A stretch of DNA of 64,000 bases from Opitutaceae bacterium (GTDB lineage: Bacteria > Verrucomicrobiota > Verrucomicrobiia > Opitutales > Opitutaceae): NCBI GenBank assembly GCA_028691845.1, contig JAQUYL010000006.1, positions 1-64,000 on the forward strand, read 5' to 3'. Within the stretch, counting starts at the first letter, position 1, and each line of letters starts with the position of its first letter. Below are positions 54,302-63,153 of the stretch, piece by piece. The position numbers and the translations under genes were made by a program. Below the pieces are notes generated by a model. It had not been told where the DNA came from and searched no databases. It saw nothing but the letters and a program-made list of their open reading frames with translations.

Positions 54302-56443
54302 ATGGAGAAAAATCCTGACACCGACCCGCGTGAAACCCTCAAGACCCTGCCTGGCGACGATGTCCGCCAAATCATGTGGCGCTATCAGGACCGCTACGAT
54401 CTGCAAATGCTGATCCAGTCATCCCGATCCGTCGCCCGCGGCATTGTCGCCCGGCTGGTCGCCGAGGGTGCCCGCAACAGCCATGATTGGACGGCGGAGA
54501 AAAACGCATTGCTGCCGGCCTTTGACGCCGCCGGGATTACCACCTGCTTCATGGATCCGCAACAGGGCGGTTTTATCGAAGGCCCGAAAAACCTTGCCCT
54601 CTCGCTGGTTGCCATGGAGCTGGCGTGGGTCGACGCAGGGGCGTCCACCTGCAGTCTTGCCGGCAACCTCGCCCTCTCGCCCATCCACGAACGTGGCACG
54701 CCGGAGCAGCGTGATTATTACATGAGCCGCTGCGTTCCGCCGCAGAATGGCGAACAAAGGAAGATCTGGCGCGGTGCGTTCAGCCTGACCGAACCACTCC
54801 CGTACGTCGGTGTCGAAACCGGCCTCCTCAGCGGCAAGGTCAGCATCGCCGAATGGGGCGTCGGCCAGGAACCGATCCTCCAGGTGGAGAAACGCGCCCG
54901 TTTCATCACCAATATGGGCTTTGCGAACTTCACAACGGCCGCCGTCGAAAGCGCCGACCCGCGCATCAAGGGCAGTTGCATTATCATCCTCGAGGAAACC
55001 GACCCCGGTGTCTTCGACCGCGGCGTACCGACCCGCAAGATGGTACACCAGCTTTCCTCGACCAACGACCCAGTCTTCAGTCTCAAGGTCCCCGCCAGCC
55101 GCATCATTGGCGGCTACACCGTGAAGGACGGGGTGATCCATCCGAAATTCAATCACAGCGAGATCATCGAGGCGGTTTTCCGCCGCACGCGTGTCGGCGT
55201 GGGCCTCATGACGGCGGCCAAGCTGCTTTCGGCGGTCGAACCGATCATCCGTTACCACCGCAACCGTTTCCGCGGGGCTGCCAGCGTCAACCCCGGCACC
55301 CCCCGCTACGACCAGGGCTTGCAACAAAAAGAGGACTGCCTGCAGCGCCTCGTCGATATTTGGGCCACGGGCGAAGCGGCGGCGTCCCTTGGACTGGCCG
55401 CCGCCCGGCTGTTCGACGAACTGGATCCCGTTGAGAAGATCAAGGATCAGAAATTCGCCGAGCAGGGGATTGCCCCCGGCATGGCGCAGATGAAGGCCTT
55501 CCGCGGCATCTCAAAGCAGGCGCTCGAATTCATCAGCCTCGCCGCCCAGCCGGCCGCGGAGCGCGACCAGGCCCGCTACGAAGCGCTAAAGACCGACGCC
55601 GTCGTCCAATATCTGATCCTCGATTCCCAAGCCAACGTCCTTTGCCCCGCCACCAAGCTGTGGAACACCGGTCACGGCGCCAATGTCATGCGCGACGCCG
55701 TCAGTCTGATGGGCGGTTACGGGATCACGGAGGACTGTCCCGGGTTCCTAGGACACAAGTGGATGGATGCCCAGCTCGAGGCCACCTACGAAGGACCCGA
55801 AGCGGTACAACGCCGGCAGCTGTCAGTCACGATGACCAACGAGGTTTTCCTTGCCGTCTTCCGCTCCTGGATTCGCGAATTGCGTCTCATCGGCACTGAA
55901 CGGCCGGGGATCGGCGCCGACACACTCGCCACCGCCATGGAACTGTGGAGTTGGACACTCGAATATCTCCAGAAAAACACCGACGCTCACGGGGCAAAGC
56001 TTTACCATGGCAACCGTCAGGGCGTGAGCTTCCCGCTGGCCGATGCCCTTTGCTGGCTCGTGGCGTCGCGTTCCCAAATTCTCGACGTGCTGGAACTCGC
56101 GGCCAAGGGCCCCGCCAACACCGTCGTTGCCGAAGGGCTCGATGGCCTGGTCAACTTCTTCTCCGACCTGTGCGCCGTGCAGGCGGCAAGTGCCGCCGGT
56201 GAGTCCGCCCGCATCTGTGCCGAATCGGTTTACGGCTATAGCGCGCTGCCGGCCGGTCCCGGGGGAAAAGGCCCCGGCGACCAGACCGATGCATCGGGCG
56301 CCGTGACTGCTGCGCTCGAACCGTTCGTCCGCCTTCGGATCAAGCTCGACGCCAGCCTCGCCGGCTCGCGTCTGGCCAAAGACCGGGCCGCCGAGGCGCT
56401 GACCAAGGTGATGATCCCCGAAGCCCTCGATTATCCGGTTTGA
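54302..56443 (+). CDS. Long acyl-CoA dehydrogenase family protein
   Basis: A 713-residue flavoprotein of the ACAD superfamily, larger than the usual 380-600. The N-terminal helical domain includes FMDPQQGGFIEGPKNLALSL; the middle beta-domain has WRGAFSLTEP and ITNMGFANFTTAAVES; the C-terminal helical part carries VLCPATKLWNTGHGANVMRD, LMGGYGITEDCPGFLGHKWM and DAQLEATYEGPEAVQRRQLS. A further C-terminal domain of about 130 residues is added. Reaction: FAD-dependent alpha,beta-dehydrogenation of an acyl-CoA, electrons going to ETF, whose genes lie downstream. Start ATG 54302 with acyl chain length unknown. Confidence 0.9.
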   Translation: MEKNPDTDPRETLKTLPGDDVRQIMWRYQDRYDLQMLIQSSRSVARGIVARLVAEGARNSHDWTAEKNALLPAFDAAGITTCFMDPQQGGFIEGPKNLALSLVAMELAWVDAGASTCSLAGNLALSPIHERGTPEQRDYYMSRCVPPQNGEQRKIWRGAFSLTEPLPYVGVETGLLSGKVSIAEWGVGQEPILQVEKRARFITNMGFANFTTAAVESADPRIKGSCIIILEETDPGVFDRGVPTRKMVHQLSSTNDPVFSLKVPASRIIGGYTVKDGVIHPKFNHSEIIEAVFRRTRVGVGLMTAAKLLSAVEPIIRYHRNRFRGAASVNPGTPRYDQGLQQKEDCLQRLVDIWATGEAAASLGLAAARLFDELDPVEKIKDQKFAEQGIAPGMAQMKAFRGISKQALEFISLAAQPAAERDQARYEALKTDAVVQYLILDSQANVLCPATKLWNTGHGANVMRDAVSLMGGYGITEDCPGFLGHKWMDAQLEATYEGPEAVQRRQLSVTMTNEVFLAVFRSWIRELRLIGTERPGIGADTLATAMELWSWTLEYLQKNTDAHGAKLYHGNRQGVSFPLADALCWLVASRSQILDVLELAAKGPANTVVAEGLDGLVNFFSDLCAVQAASAAGESARICAESVYGYSALPAGPGGKGPGDQTDASGAVTAALEPFVRLRIKLDASLAGSRLAKDRAAEALTKVMIPEALDYPV

Positions 56444-56496
56444 TCGCACCTCAAGCAAAGACGCAAAGCGTCGCACCAGAAGATCCATACAGTTTT

Positions 56497-56510
56497 GCGT
56501 CTTTGCGTGA
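56497..56510 (+). repeat. Direct repeat, left copy (GCGTCTTTGCGTGA)
   Basis: 14-bp sequence identical to 56924-56937; the pair encloses the GxxExxY gene. An inverted partial copy (GCAAAGACGC, 56455-56464) lies just upstream and can pair with the left copy to form a hairpin. Confidence 0.8.
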
Positions 56511-56912
56511 ACCAAGAAAGCATACCTCAGGGGTCCGAAAACGAACTCTCCCGCGAGATCGTGGATGCCGCATTTCATATCCACCAAGCCCTCGGACCCC
56601 GGATTGTTGGAATCCGTCTATGAAGCGATTCTGGTTCGTGAGCCGGGAAAGCGCGGTCTTCGTGTTATCCGTCAGCAACCGGTGTCCATCAATTTCGAAG
56701 GTCTGCGGTTCGATGAAGGCTTTCGCGCCGATCTCTTCGTCGAGGATAAAGTCATTGTTGAACCAAAATCCCTCGAACAAATTGCTCCGGTCCACAAAAA
56801 GCAGCTGCTTACTTATCTCCGTCTCGCCGACAACCGGTTGGATCTGCTGATCAATTTCGGTGCCGCCTACATCAAGGACGGAATCTTCAGAGTCGCAAAT
56901 CGCCTCAAGTAA
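56507..56912 (+). pseudogene. GxxExxY family gene, frameshifted
   Basis: GTG 56507 starts VNQESIPQGSENELSREIVD, then AAFHIHQALGP. At a run of four Cs (56597-56600) the frame changes and the conserved signature continues one frame over: GLLESVYEAILVREPGKRGL, VNFEGLRF-like SINFEGLRFDEGFRADLFVE, and LLTYLRLADNRLDLLINFGA. Removal of one C joins the halves as GPGLLESVYEA, the family hallmark. A shorter start at 56565 gives only the second part with a non-native N terminus. GxxExxY proteins are small, of unknown function, with a PD-(D/E)XK-like fold proposed. Flanked by 14-bp direct repeats. Confidence 0.8.
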
Positions 56913-56923
56913 TAGTCCAATTA

Positions 56924-56937
56924 GCGTCTTTGCGTGA
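56924..56937 (+). repeat. Direct repeat, right copy (GCGTCTTTGCGTGA)
   Basis: Identical to 56497-56510. It lies immediately upstream of the ETF-QO-like start codon. Confidence 0.8.
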
Positions 56938-56942
56938 GTACC

Positions 56943-58808
56943 ATGCCCGACCTATCTCCTCCCGCCCCTGACCGCCAGTCCATGAACGTCGACATCGTGT
57001 GTGTCGGCTTCGGTCCGGCGATGGGTGGGTTCCTGACCACCTTGTCGCGCCAGCTTGTCAAGGAAGACGGCACTCCCCTCGTCGAAAGCGCCGCGACTCC
57101 CGGTCTCCCGCCGCAGGTGATCTGCTATGAGCGGGCTGACGACATCGGCTTTGGCGTCTCCGGCGTGGTCACGCCGGCGCGCAGCATCAAAACCAGCTTC
57201 CCGCAGCTCGACCCGGCGCAGATCCCGCTGGCGGCGCCGGTAAAACATGAAAAGATTGCCTATCTGCTCGATCCGGTCGGCGCCAGCCGGCGGTCGGCTT
57301 CGTTGCGCATCGCCGATGCGCTGATCCGCGCCGGCCGATGGGCGCTGCCCTACGAGCACAATGCGCTCAACCTGCCTTGGGTGCCGCCGTTTCTGCGCAA
57401 GCACGACGGCCTCGTGCTCTCGTTGGGCCAGTTCATGCAGTGGGTCGGCGCACAGGTGATGGGTTCCGGCACGGTGCAGGTCTGGCCGTCGATGCCGGTC
57501 GCGAGCCCGCTCTTCGAAGACGGCAAGGTTGCCGGCGTGCGCCTGGCCGACCAGGGCACTGACAGGAAAGGCCAGCCGGCCGACGGTTTCATGGCCGGCA
57601 TGGATATCCGCGCCGCACTGACGGTCATCGGAGACGGTCCCGTCGGCCCCGTCGGCCGCCAGCTCGACGAAAAATTCGGTCTGCCCGCGGGGCACCACCA
57701 GCACGATTGGGCGGTGGGCATGAAGTTTGTGGTCGATCTGCCGCCGCACGCCGATCTCGAGCCCGGCACCGTTTTCCATACTTTCGGTTATCCCGAACCG
57801 GAGATTTTCGGCTTCATGTATGTTCATCCGGGTCGCATCGCCTCGCTCGGCATTTTCGTGCCGTCGTGGTTCGACAATCCGGTGCGCACCGCCTACCGCT
57901 ACCTGCAGCACTGGATGCTCCACCCCTATCTGTGGCGCCATCTAAAAGGCGGCACGCTGCGCTCATGGGGCGCGAAATCCTTGCAGGAATCGGGCCGCGG
58001 CGGCGAGCCCCACCTGGCGGGTGACGGCTACGTGCGCATCGGCGAAGGTTCCGGCAGCACCAACCTGCTCACCGGGTCAGGAATCGACGAAGCGTGGGCC
58101 ACCGGTTCTCTTCTCGCCGAGGGCGTGATCGAGCTGCTGCAGGCCGGCCAGCCCTTCACGAGGGAAAATCTCGAGCAGGCCTATGTGCGACGGCGGCGGG
58201 AGAGTTGGGTGGAAAAGGAAGGCCGTATAGCGGAGAAAGCGCGCGACGGCTTCCAACGCGGAGTTGTCACCGGTCTGCTGGGTATGGGGCTGACCGGGCT
58301 TAGTGGCGGCCGCCTCCACCTCCCCGGGAAACCGCTGCCTCCTCACCGGCGCGTACCGAGTGTCGAGGCTTACTATCGCGGAAGGATTCCCCCCGACGAG
58401 ATTGCGAGGCTGCGCGCGGAATGCACGGCCAAGGGCACCGGGCTGCACAGCGCCCTCATGGATCGCGTCGGCTGGCCGACGATCCCATTTGACGGCAAGC
58501 TGCTCGTGTCGCACCAGGACGCCCTCCTCACGGGCGGCAAAGTCCAGGCGCCCGCCGGTTACGCCGATCATGTTGTTTTCATCGATGAAGGCGCCTGCGC
58601 CCGGTGCGGCACAAAAATCTGCATCGATGCCTGTTCCGGGCAGGCCATCACGCCCGGCCCCAACGGCGTGCCGGCTTTTGATCGCGAAAAATGCATTCAC
58701 TGCGGGGCTTGCCTCTGGAACTGCTCGCAGCCGCATCCCACCGACCCCGGACGCACGAATGTTGAATTCCGCGCCGGCGCGGGCGGCCTGCACTCGGCGG
58801 AAAATTGA
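56943..58808 (+). CDS. ETF-quinone oxidoreductase-like flavoprotein with ferredoxin domain
   Basis: A 621-residue FixC/ETF-QO-like protein. The FAD Rossmann motif is VCVGFGPAMGGFL near residue 20, followed by SGVVTPARSIKTSFPQLDP and, in the middle, VIGDGPVGPVGRQLDEKFGL and EGSGSTNLLTGSGIDEAWAT (second FAD-contact block). The C-terminal 60 residues are a ferredoxin-type domain with two Cys clusters: CARCGTKICIDAC and CIHCGACLWNCSQP. Family role: passing electrons from ETF to membrane quinone. The start is the ATG after the repeat; GTG 56934 is an alternative. First gene of the QO-etfB-etfA series. Confidence 0.88.
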   Translation: MPDLSPPAPDRQSMNVDIVCVGFGPAMGGFLTTLSRQLVKEDGTPLVESAATPGLPPQVICYERADDIGFGVSGVVTPARSIKTSFPQLDPAQIPLAAPVKHEKIAYLLDPVGASRRSASLRIADALIRAGRWALPYEHNALNLPWVPPFLRKHDGLVLSLGQFMQWVGAQVMGSGTVQVWPSMPVASPLFEDGKVAGVRLADQGTDRKGQPADGFMAGMDIRAALTVIGDGPVGPVGRQLDEKFGLPAGHHQHDWAVGMKFVVDLPPHADLEPGTVFHTFGYPEPEIFGFMYVHPGRIASLGIFVPSWFDNPVRTAYRYLQHWMLHPYLWRHLKGGTLRSWGAKSLQESGRGGEPHLAGDGYVRIGEGSGSTNLLTGSGIDEAWATGSLLAEGVIELLQAGQPFTRENLEQAYVRRRRESWVEKEGRIAEKARDGFQRGVVTGLLGMGLTGLSGGRLHLPGKPLPPHRRVPSVEAYYRGRIPPDEIARLRAECTAKGTGLHSALMDRVGWPTIPFDGKLLVSHQDALLTGGKVQAPAGYADHVVFIDEGACARCGTKICIDACSGQAITPGPNGVPAFDREKCIHCGACLWNCSQPHPTDPGRTNVEFRAGAGGLHSAEN

Positions 58809-58821
58809 TCCGAAAGCAGCC

Positions 58822-58947
58822 AGTAGTGAGTAGCGAGCATAGGATTGACGCCTTCGGCATCGAAGGCTCTTGAATATCCGTCTTGTCGAATGGCCGCCTG
58901 CTGACTTCTACTCGCTACCCACTCCTCACCACTCGCTCCTTCTTCGC
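58822..58947. repeat. Inverted-repeat spacer upstream of etfB
   Basis: Intergenic spacer with left arm AGTAGTGAGTAGCGAGCA (58822-58839) and right arm CTACTCGCTACCCACT (58908-58923), continuing through similar units to the etfB ATG. The arms are imperfectly complementary, so the transcript could fold into a large hairpin. The right arm and its continuation are duplicated upstream of etfA. Confidence 0.75.
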
Positions 58948-59760
58948 ATGCCTACTTCCTACCATATCGTTGTCTGCGGCAGCATCGTACCCGATCCGCT
59001 GCAAACGTTGGAGCCCGTCACAACGCCCACCGGCCCAGCGCTAAAAAACGAGCTGCTGCTGCCGGCCGTCCTCGATCCGTGGGCGGGCCACGCCCTGTTT
59101 GAGGCGGCCCATCTCGCCAAGCAGCATCCTGGCAGCAAGGTGTGGCTCGTGAGCATCGGCCCAAAAGCCAAGCTCCAGCAGGTCATGATGACGGTCGCGC
59201 AAAAGGTGCCCTTCGAGTTGATCGCGATCGATGGCCCGGCCGGCGGCTTTACGGAGTCCGCCGAGATCGCCGCCGCCCTCGCCGAAGCGATCCAAGGCCT
59301 GCCCGGCCTGGATAAATCGCGCCTGCTTGTTTTCGGCGGATGGGAGTCCGCGACGCGCGGCGCCGGAACCACCCTGCAAATGGTCGGCGAACGCCTCGGC
59401 ATCGTCGACCAATTCCAGGGTGTCGACCAGCTCACCGTCCGGCCCGACGGTTCGTTCCAGGTGCTGGAGCGCATCGAAGGCGGCCGGCACCAGGTTTCCT
59501 CCTGCGGCGCGCTGCCCGCCCTCTGTGGCTGGGCAACCGGCAATCTCCCCGAGCCGCCCAACAATCCGCAGGTGGGCATGCTCAACATGCGCACGGTGAT
59601 GCCCGCCTTGCAGCGCGCCAAACCCACCAAGATTTCCAACGAAGGCGTCACGTTCCCCAGCGTGTCGCTGCCCAAGCAGCGCCGTGAAACAAAGATTGTG
59701 AAAGACATGCCGCCCGACGATATCGCCCGCGAAATCGTCGAATGGATCGGCAAGGAATGA
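58948..59760 (+). CDS. etfB: Electron transfer flavoprotein beta subunit, divergent
   Basis: A 270-residue EtfB homologue: MPTSYHIVVCGSIVPDPLQT (family start VxVxRVPD-like), NELLLPAVLDPWAGHALFEA, VWLVSIGPKAKLQQVMMTVA, SRLLVFGGWESATRGAGTTL, and C-terminal MRTVMPALQRAKPTKISNEG. The AMP/FAD-binding DxxxGxxxP-type segment is recognisable but altered, so the group assignment is uncertain. With etfA it would carry electrons from the upstream acyl-CoA dehydrogenase to the ETF-QO-like protein. The ATG 58948 follows a repeat-rich leader. Confidence 0.85.
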   Translation: MPTSYHIVVCGSIVPDPLQTLEPVTTPTGPALKNELLLPAVLDPWAGHALFEAAHLAKQHPGSKVWLVSIGPKAKLQQVMMTVAQKVPFELIAIDGPAGGFTESAEIAAALAEAIQGLPGLDKSRLLVFGGWESATRGAGTTLQMVGERLGIVDQFQGVDQLTVRPDGSFQVLERIEGGRHQVSSCGALPALCGWATGNLPEPPNNPQVGMLNMRTVMPALQRAKPTKISNEGVTFPSVSLPKQRRETKIVKDMPPDDIAREIVEWIGKE

Positions 59761-59765
59761 ACTTA

Positions 59766-59901
59766 GGAGCGAGCATCGAGGAGTGAGTAGCCAGCATTCT
59801 CAAGCAACTCCGCCCGCTCTCTCTGCTAACTCACTACCGCTATTCACTGCTGACTACTTTCCCACCTACTCGCTACCCACTACTCACTACTCGCTACTAT
59901 C
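59766..59901. repeat. Inverted-repeat spacer upstream of etfA
   Basis: Left arm GGAGCGAGCATCGAGGAG (from 59766) and GTGAGTAGCCAGCA; right arm CTACTCGCTACCCACT (59866-59881), then ACTCACTACTCGCTACTATCC, ending seven bases before the etfA ATG. The right arm is a close copy of the one before etfB. Confidence 0.75.
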
Positions 59902-59907
59902 CCTCGC

Positions 59908-60942
59908 ATGGAAACCATCCTTTTTCTCGCCCACACCGAATCCGACGGTTCGCTCGGCCAGGCTGCGCTCGAATCCCTTGCCGCAGCCAGGACTCTCGCG
60001 GCCGGGCTCACCGGCTCGACACTGATCGCCGGTCTCGTCGGGGGGTCGGTTCAGTCCGCCGCCGATCAGATCGCCGGCTGTGGCGCCACGCGCATCCTCG
60101 GTGTCGCCGCCGCCGACTTCGCCTCATCGCGTTACTCGACCGACGTCGTCGCTGTGGAGGCGCTTGCCCGGGCCGCTGCCGCGACGATCGTCATCGCCCC
60201 CGCCACCTCGCGCTGGAACCGCGTCCTCGCCGGCGCCGCGCAGCGCCTCGATGGCCGCATCGACGCCCATGCCACCGGCATCACCGCCGCGGACGGGAAA
60301 CCGGGACTCACCCGCTGGTACTACCGCCAGCGCATGGAGGCGGTCGTGCAACGGACCCGCCGGCCCTGGTTCATCCTGCTTGAAGCCGGCTGTGCGGCCG
60401 CGTGGAATGGACCCGCCGGAACCGCTGCCGTCGAATCTGTCGCCGCCCCCCTCACCGACGCGAACAGGCGCACGATCGTTACCGGCGTGCAAGCGCCGCC
60501 CACGGATCAACAGACGATCCGGCCGGACGCCAAACTTCTCTTCGTCGCGGGCGCCGGCTGGACCAAGGCCCAGCCCGACGGCAAAGCCCACTCCGTTGAG
60601 GCGGAGGAGATCATCCTCGATTTTCTTGGCAAAACCAAGGCGTCACTCGGCAGCACCAAGTCGCTGGTCGATCTCAGTGGCGAGGGCCAGGCGGTGCTCA
60701 AGTTCATGACGCACCTCAACCAGGTGGGCCAGACCGGCTCGACTCCGCGTCACCCGAAAGGGCTGGCCACCTGCTGCCACGGAGAGGAGCCGCACACGGT
60801 AGGCTGGCGTTTCATCAATGAGCGCCGCGCCATCAATCTGAACCCCAACTGCAGCTGGGCCCAGGGCAAGGCCGACGTGCTTTACGTTGCGGACGCCTTT
60901 GTGGTCATGCGCAAGGTCAACGCGCTACTGGCGGCGAAGTAA
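59908..60942 (+). CDS. etfA: Electron transfer flavoprotein alpha subunit, divergent
   Basis: A 344-residue EtfA homologue. It retains METILFLAHTESDGSLGQAA, an IVIAPATSRWNRVLAGAAQR block, a GRG-like AGAGWTKAQPDGK, the FAD-site NQVGQTGST, and an IN-N-type RRAINLNPNCSWAQGKADVL. The normally conserved GISGAIQH segment is replaced by CCHGEEPHTVGWRFINE, which introduces paired Cys and His residues. Cofactor handling may therefore differ from standard ETF. It ends the operon, convergent with murI. Start ATG 59908. Confidence 0.82.
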   Translation: METILFLAHTESDGSLGQAALESLAAARTLAAGLTGSTLIAGLVGGSVQSAADQIAGCGATRILGVAAADFASSRYSTDVVAVEALARAAAATIVIAPATSRWNRVLAGAAQRLDGRIDAHATGITAADGKPGLTRWYYRQRMEAVVQRTRRPWFILLEAGCAAAWNGPAGTAAVESVAAPLTDANRRTIVTGVQAPPTDQQTIRPDAKLLFVAGAGWTKAQPDGKAHSVEAEEIILDFLGKTKASLGSTKSLVDLSGEGQAVLKFMTHLNQVGQTGSTPRHPKGLATCCHGEEPHTVGWRFINERRAINLNPNCSWAQGKADVLYVADAFVVMRKVNALLAAK

Positions 60943-61039
60943 GCGTTACCTCATCCGTCCTGCAGCCTTGGGTGGGACCGGTGTCCCTCCACAGGACCAT
61001 GCAAGTAGAGGCCAACGCACTCCACCAATCAGAGCCCTT
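60943..61039. other. Convergent intergenic region
   Basis: Between etfA (+) and murI (-). About 97 bases with no clear terminator or gene. Confidence 0.35.
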
Positions 61040-61897
61040 TCAACGCACCGGCCGCAGCCGGATGCGCTCAGCCTGAAGCGGCTGGCCCAGCAGTCGTTCG
61101 CCGCGCGCGGCGAACCATGCCGGATCGTCCGTCGTGGCGAAGCGGCAATGTCCGCCCCGGCCGATCCTGGCCTCCTGATCCGGATGGCGGGCCATCCAGG
61201 CGGCCAGGCGGGAAGCGACGATTCCACCCTGGACAATGATTTCCACCGACGGAGGCACGAGGCGTCTGATGCCGGGCAGCAACAGGGGGAAGTGGGTGCA
61301 GCCGAGCAACAGGCGCTGGGGCAGTCGCTGCCGGGCCAGCACAGGGTTGAGCGAACGTTTTAAAAACCACTCCGTGCCAGGACCGTCGAGTTCCCCCGCC
61401 TCGACCAACGGAACCCAGAGCGGACAGGCCTGCTGTATCAGTTCCAGGCTCGGAGCGAGTTTGCGCAGCTCGATCCGGTAGGAATCGGACGCGATCGTGC
61501 TCTCCGTCCCGAGCACGGCGACCAAGCCGGTGGCCGGCGAGGGCGGAGTTTCGCCGGGCACGGCACCGGGCGGCAGGCCGGCCAGCGCTTCGACGGAAGG
61601 CCTCACCACGCCGAGCACGCGCCGGTCGGGGCGGCGTGCTGGTAGGTGAATCTGCTGGATATTGCGCAGCGCGCGGGTGGAGGCGGTGTTGCAGGCCAGG
61701 ATGACGAGCGTGCATCCTTCGTCGAACAGCCATTCCACCGATTCCAGCGTGGATTCGTAGATGACGTCGAAACTGCGCGCGCCATAGGGCGCCCGCGCAC
61801 TGTCCGCAAGGAACAGGTAATCGTACTGCGGCAGGCTCTCCCGCAGGGAGGCCAGAACGGTCAGCCCGCCAAAACCTGAGTCGAAAACACCGATCAT
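61040..61897 (-). CDS. murI: Glutamate racemase
   Basis: Makes D-glutamate for peptidoglycan. MIGVFDSGFGGLTVLASLRE with the family DSGxGG, ARAPYG in the substrate loop, the first catalytic Cys in VILACNTASTRALRN, the second in LLGCTHFPLLLPGIRR, and a GGIVASRLAAWM block. Length 285 is slightly longer than E. coli-type cores. Start is the ATG at 61897, fitting the family; the frame continues 38 codons upstream without homology. Confidence 0.96.
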   Translation of the reverse strand: MIGVFDSGFGGLTVLASLRESLPQYDYLFLADSARAPYGARSFDVIYESTLESVEWLFDEGCTLVILACNTASTRALRNIQQIHLPARRPDRRVLGVVRPSVEALAGLPPGAVPGETPPSPATGLVAVLGTESTIASDSYRIELRKLAPSLELIQQACPLWVPLVEAGELDGPGTEWFLKRSLNPVLARQRLPQRLLLGCTHFPLLLPGIRRLVPPSVEIIVQGGIVASRLAAWMARHPDQEARIGRGGHCRFATTDDPAWFAARGERLLGQPLQAERIRLRPVR

Positions 61898-61961
61898 ACT
61901 GCGAGAGGGAACATTCAAGGCATGCGGCCGGTACCCGAAGGAGGCTGTCGTCGGTCCAGCA

Positions 61962-62645
61962 TCATCCCGCCTCTGGCACGGAGAGGGAATCTCCGTTGTC
62001 CTTGGCTCCAAGGGTCAAAATGAACGGCGCGGCGCGCTCCACCCACTCCGATGCCTTCGGATGCTGGTCGGCCCCGGCGCCAAAACACTGCTGCAACATG
62101 TCAGTGTTGATGATGCCGGGCGCGAGCGGCACCGCTGCCATGCCAGCGGGCAGTTCTTTCGCCAGCGCCTTGGTCAGCCCCTCGATGGCGAACTTGGAGG
62201 CGCAATACGGCGCCACCTCGCGCGAGGTCGAGCGGCCCCAGGCGGAGCTGATGTTGACGATTACGCCACTCTTGCGCTCCACCATCGCGGGAACGAAGTG
62301 GCGGATGACGTTGGCCACGCCCTTGATGTTGACGTCGATCACGCGGGCGAAGTCCGGCGCCGGCACTTTCCACAACGGCGCCGGAGTGTGCATCGCGCCA
62401 GCGTTATTAATCAGAAAATCCGGCGGACCCTGCCGGGCCAGCACGCGCTCGGCCCACATGGCGACCTTGTTGTCCTCGGTCACGTCGACCACGGAAAAAT
62501 CGTGCGGCTCGGGATAGGTGAACCGCAGGTCCATGAGTTCGGCCGCCTTCCGCCCGCACCCGACGATCGTGTGGCCGTGGGCGATGTACCACTCGGCCAG
62601 CGCCCGGCCGAGCCCTCTGGTGACGCCAGTGATGAGTATGACCAT
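61962..62645 (-). CDS. Short-chain dehydrogenase/reductase
   Basis: A 227-residue classical SDR. Cofactor motif TGVTRGLG (TGxxxGxG), NNAGA, catalytic Ser in NISSAWG, and Tyr/Lys in YCASK. Substrate unknown; cofactor preference not clear. The ATG 62645 starts directly at MVILITGVTRGLG. Downstream murI is on the same strand after a 64-base gap. A TAGTGAG/TAGCGAG repeat like that in the etf spacers (62653-62688) lies just upstream. Confidence 0.92.
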   Translation of the reverse strand: MVILITGVTRGLGRALAEWYIAHGHTIVGCGRKAAELMDLRFTYPEPHDFSVVDVTEDNKVAMWAERVLARQGPPDFLINNAGAMHTPAPLWKVPAPDFARVIDVNIKGVANVIRHFVPAMVERKSGVIVNISSAWGRSTSREVAPYCASKFAIEGLTKALAKELPAGMAAVPLAPGIINTDMLQQCFGAGADQHPKASEWVERAAPFILTLGAKDNGDSLSVPEAG

Positions 62646-62652
62646 GGGGGGA

Positions 62653-62688
62653 AAGTAGTGAGCAGGCGGCATCGCGTAGCGAGTAGAA
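62653..62688. repeat. TAGTGAG/TAGCGAG repeat, third site
   Basis: AGTAGTGAGCAGGCGGCATC followed by GCGTAGCGAGTAG, matching units in the two etf spacers, here upstream of the SDR start on the minus strand. Confidence 0.55.
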
Positions 62689-62751
62689 AAACTCCCGAAC
62701 CTGATCGGGGGAAGTTTGCGACTCTGCACCCGATTCCCGATCCTCGCACGA

Positions 62752-63153
62752 TCACCGCGATTGCAGCCGGATCTTGTTCAAACCGCGCTTGCGGCAGAGA
62801 TCCATCGCCTCGGTGACGTTCTTCAGGGGAGTGTTCTCGTCCGAGCGCAGCAGCACCGAGGTGTCCTTGTCGATTCCCTTCACTGCTTCCAAGAGCTTGT
62901 CCATCTGGGCAATGGTGGCCGGCTTGCCGTTGAAGGTCATGGCGCCCTCCTTGTCGATGCTGATGGTGACCGCGCCCTTGAATTCGCCCTTTCCGGCCGT
63001 CTCAACCTTGGGCAGGGTCAGATTAAGCATCGTCGCCGTGCGAAACTGCATGGTGACAAAGGCGAAAAAAATGAGCATCACCAGCACGTCGATCAACGGG
63101 ACCAGGTTCATCTCCGGCCGTTTGCGGCGCTTGATGTAGAGGCCTCTGCTCAT
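62752..63153 (-). CDS. exbD: Biopolymer transport protein ExbD/TolR
   Basis: A 133-residue single-pass membrane protein: RKRPEMNLVPLIDVLVMLI contains the conserved Asp in the membrane helix (PLIDVLVMLIFFAF) that conducts protons, followed by a periplasmic domain with VTISIDKEGAMTFNGKPA. Works with ExbB to energise TonB (or TolA). The start overlaps the exbB stop by 4 bases. Confidence 0.95.
   Translation of the reverse strand: MSRGLYIKRRKRPEMNLVPLIDVLVMLIFFAFVTMQFRTATMLNLTLPKVETAGKGEFKGAVTISIDKEGAMTFNGKPATIAQMDKLLEAVKGIDKDTSVLLRSDENTPLKNVTEAMDLCRKRGLNKIRLQSR

Noticed and set aside
58822..59901. CRISPR-like array from the repeated units near etfB/etfA
   Set aside because: Units are irregular, with no constant repeat plus unique spacers, and no cas genes are present.
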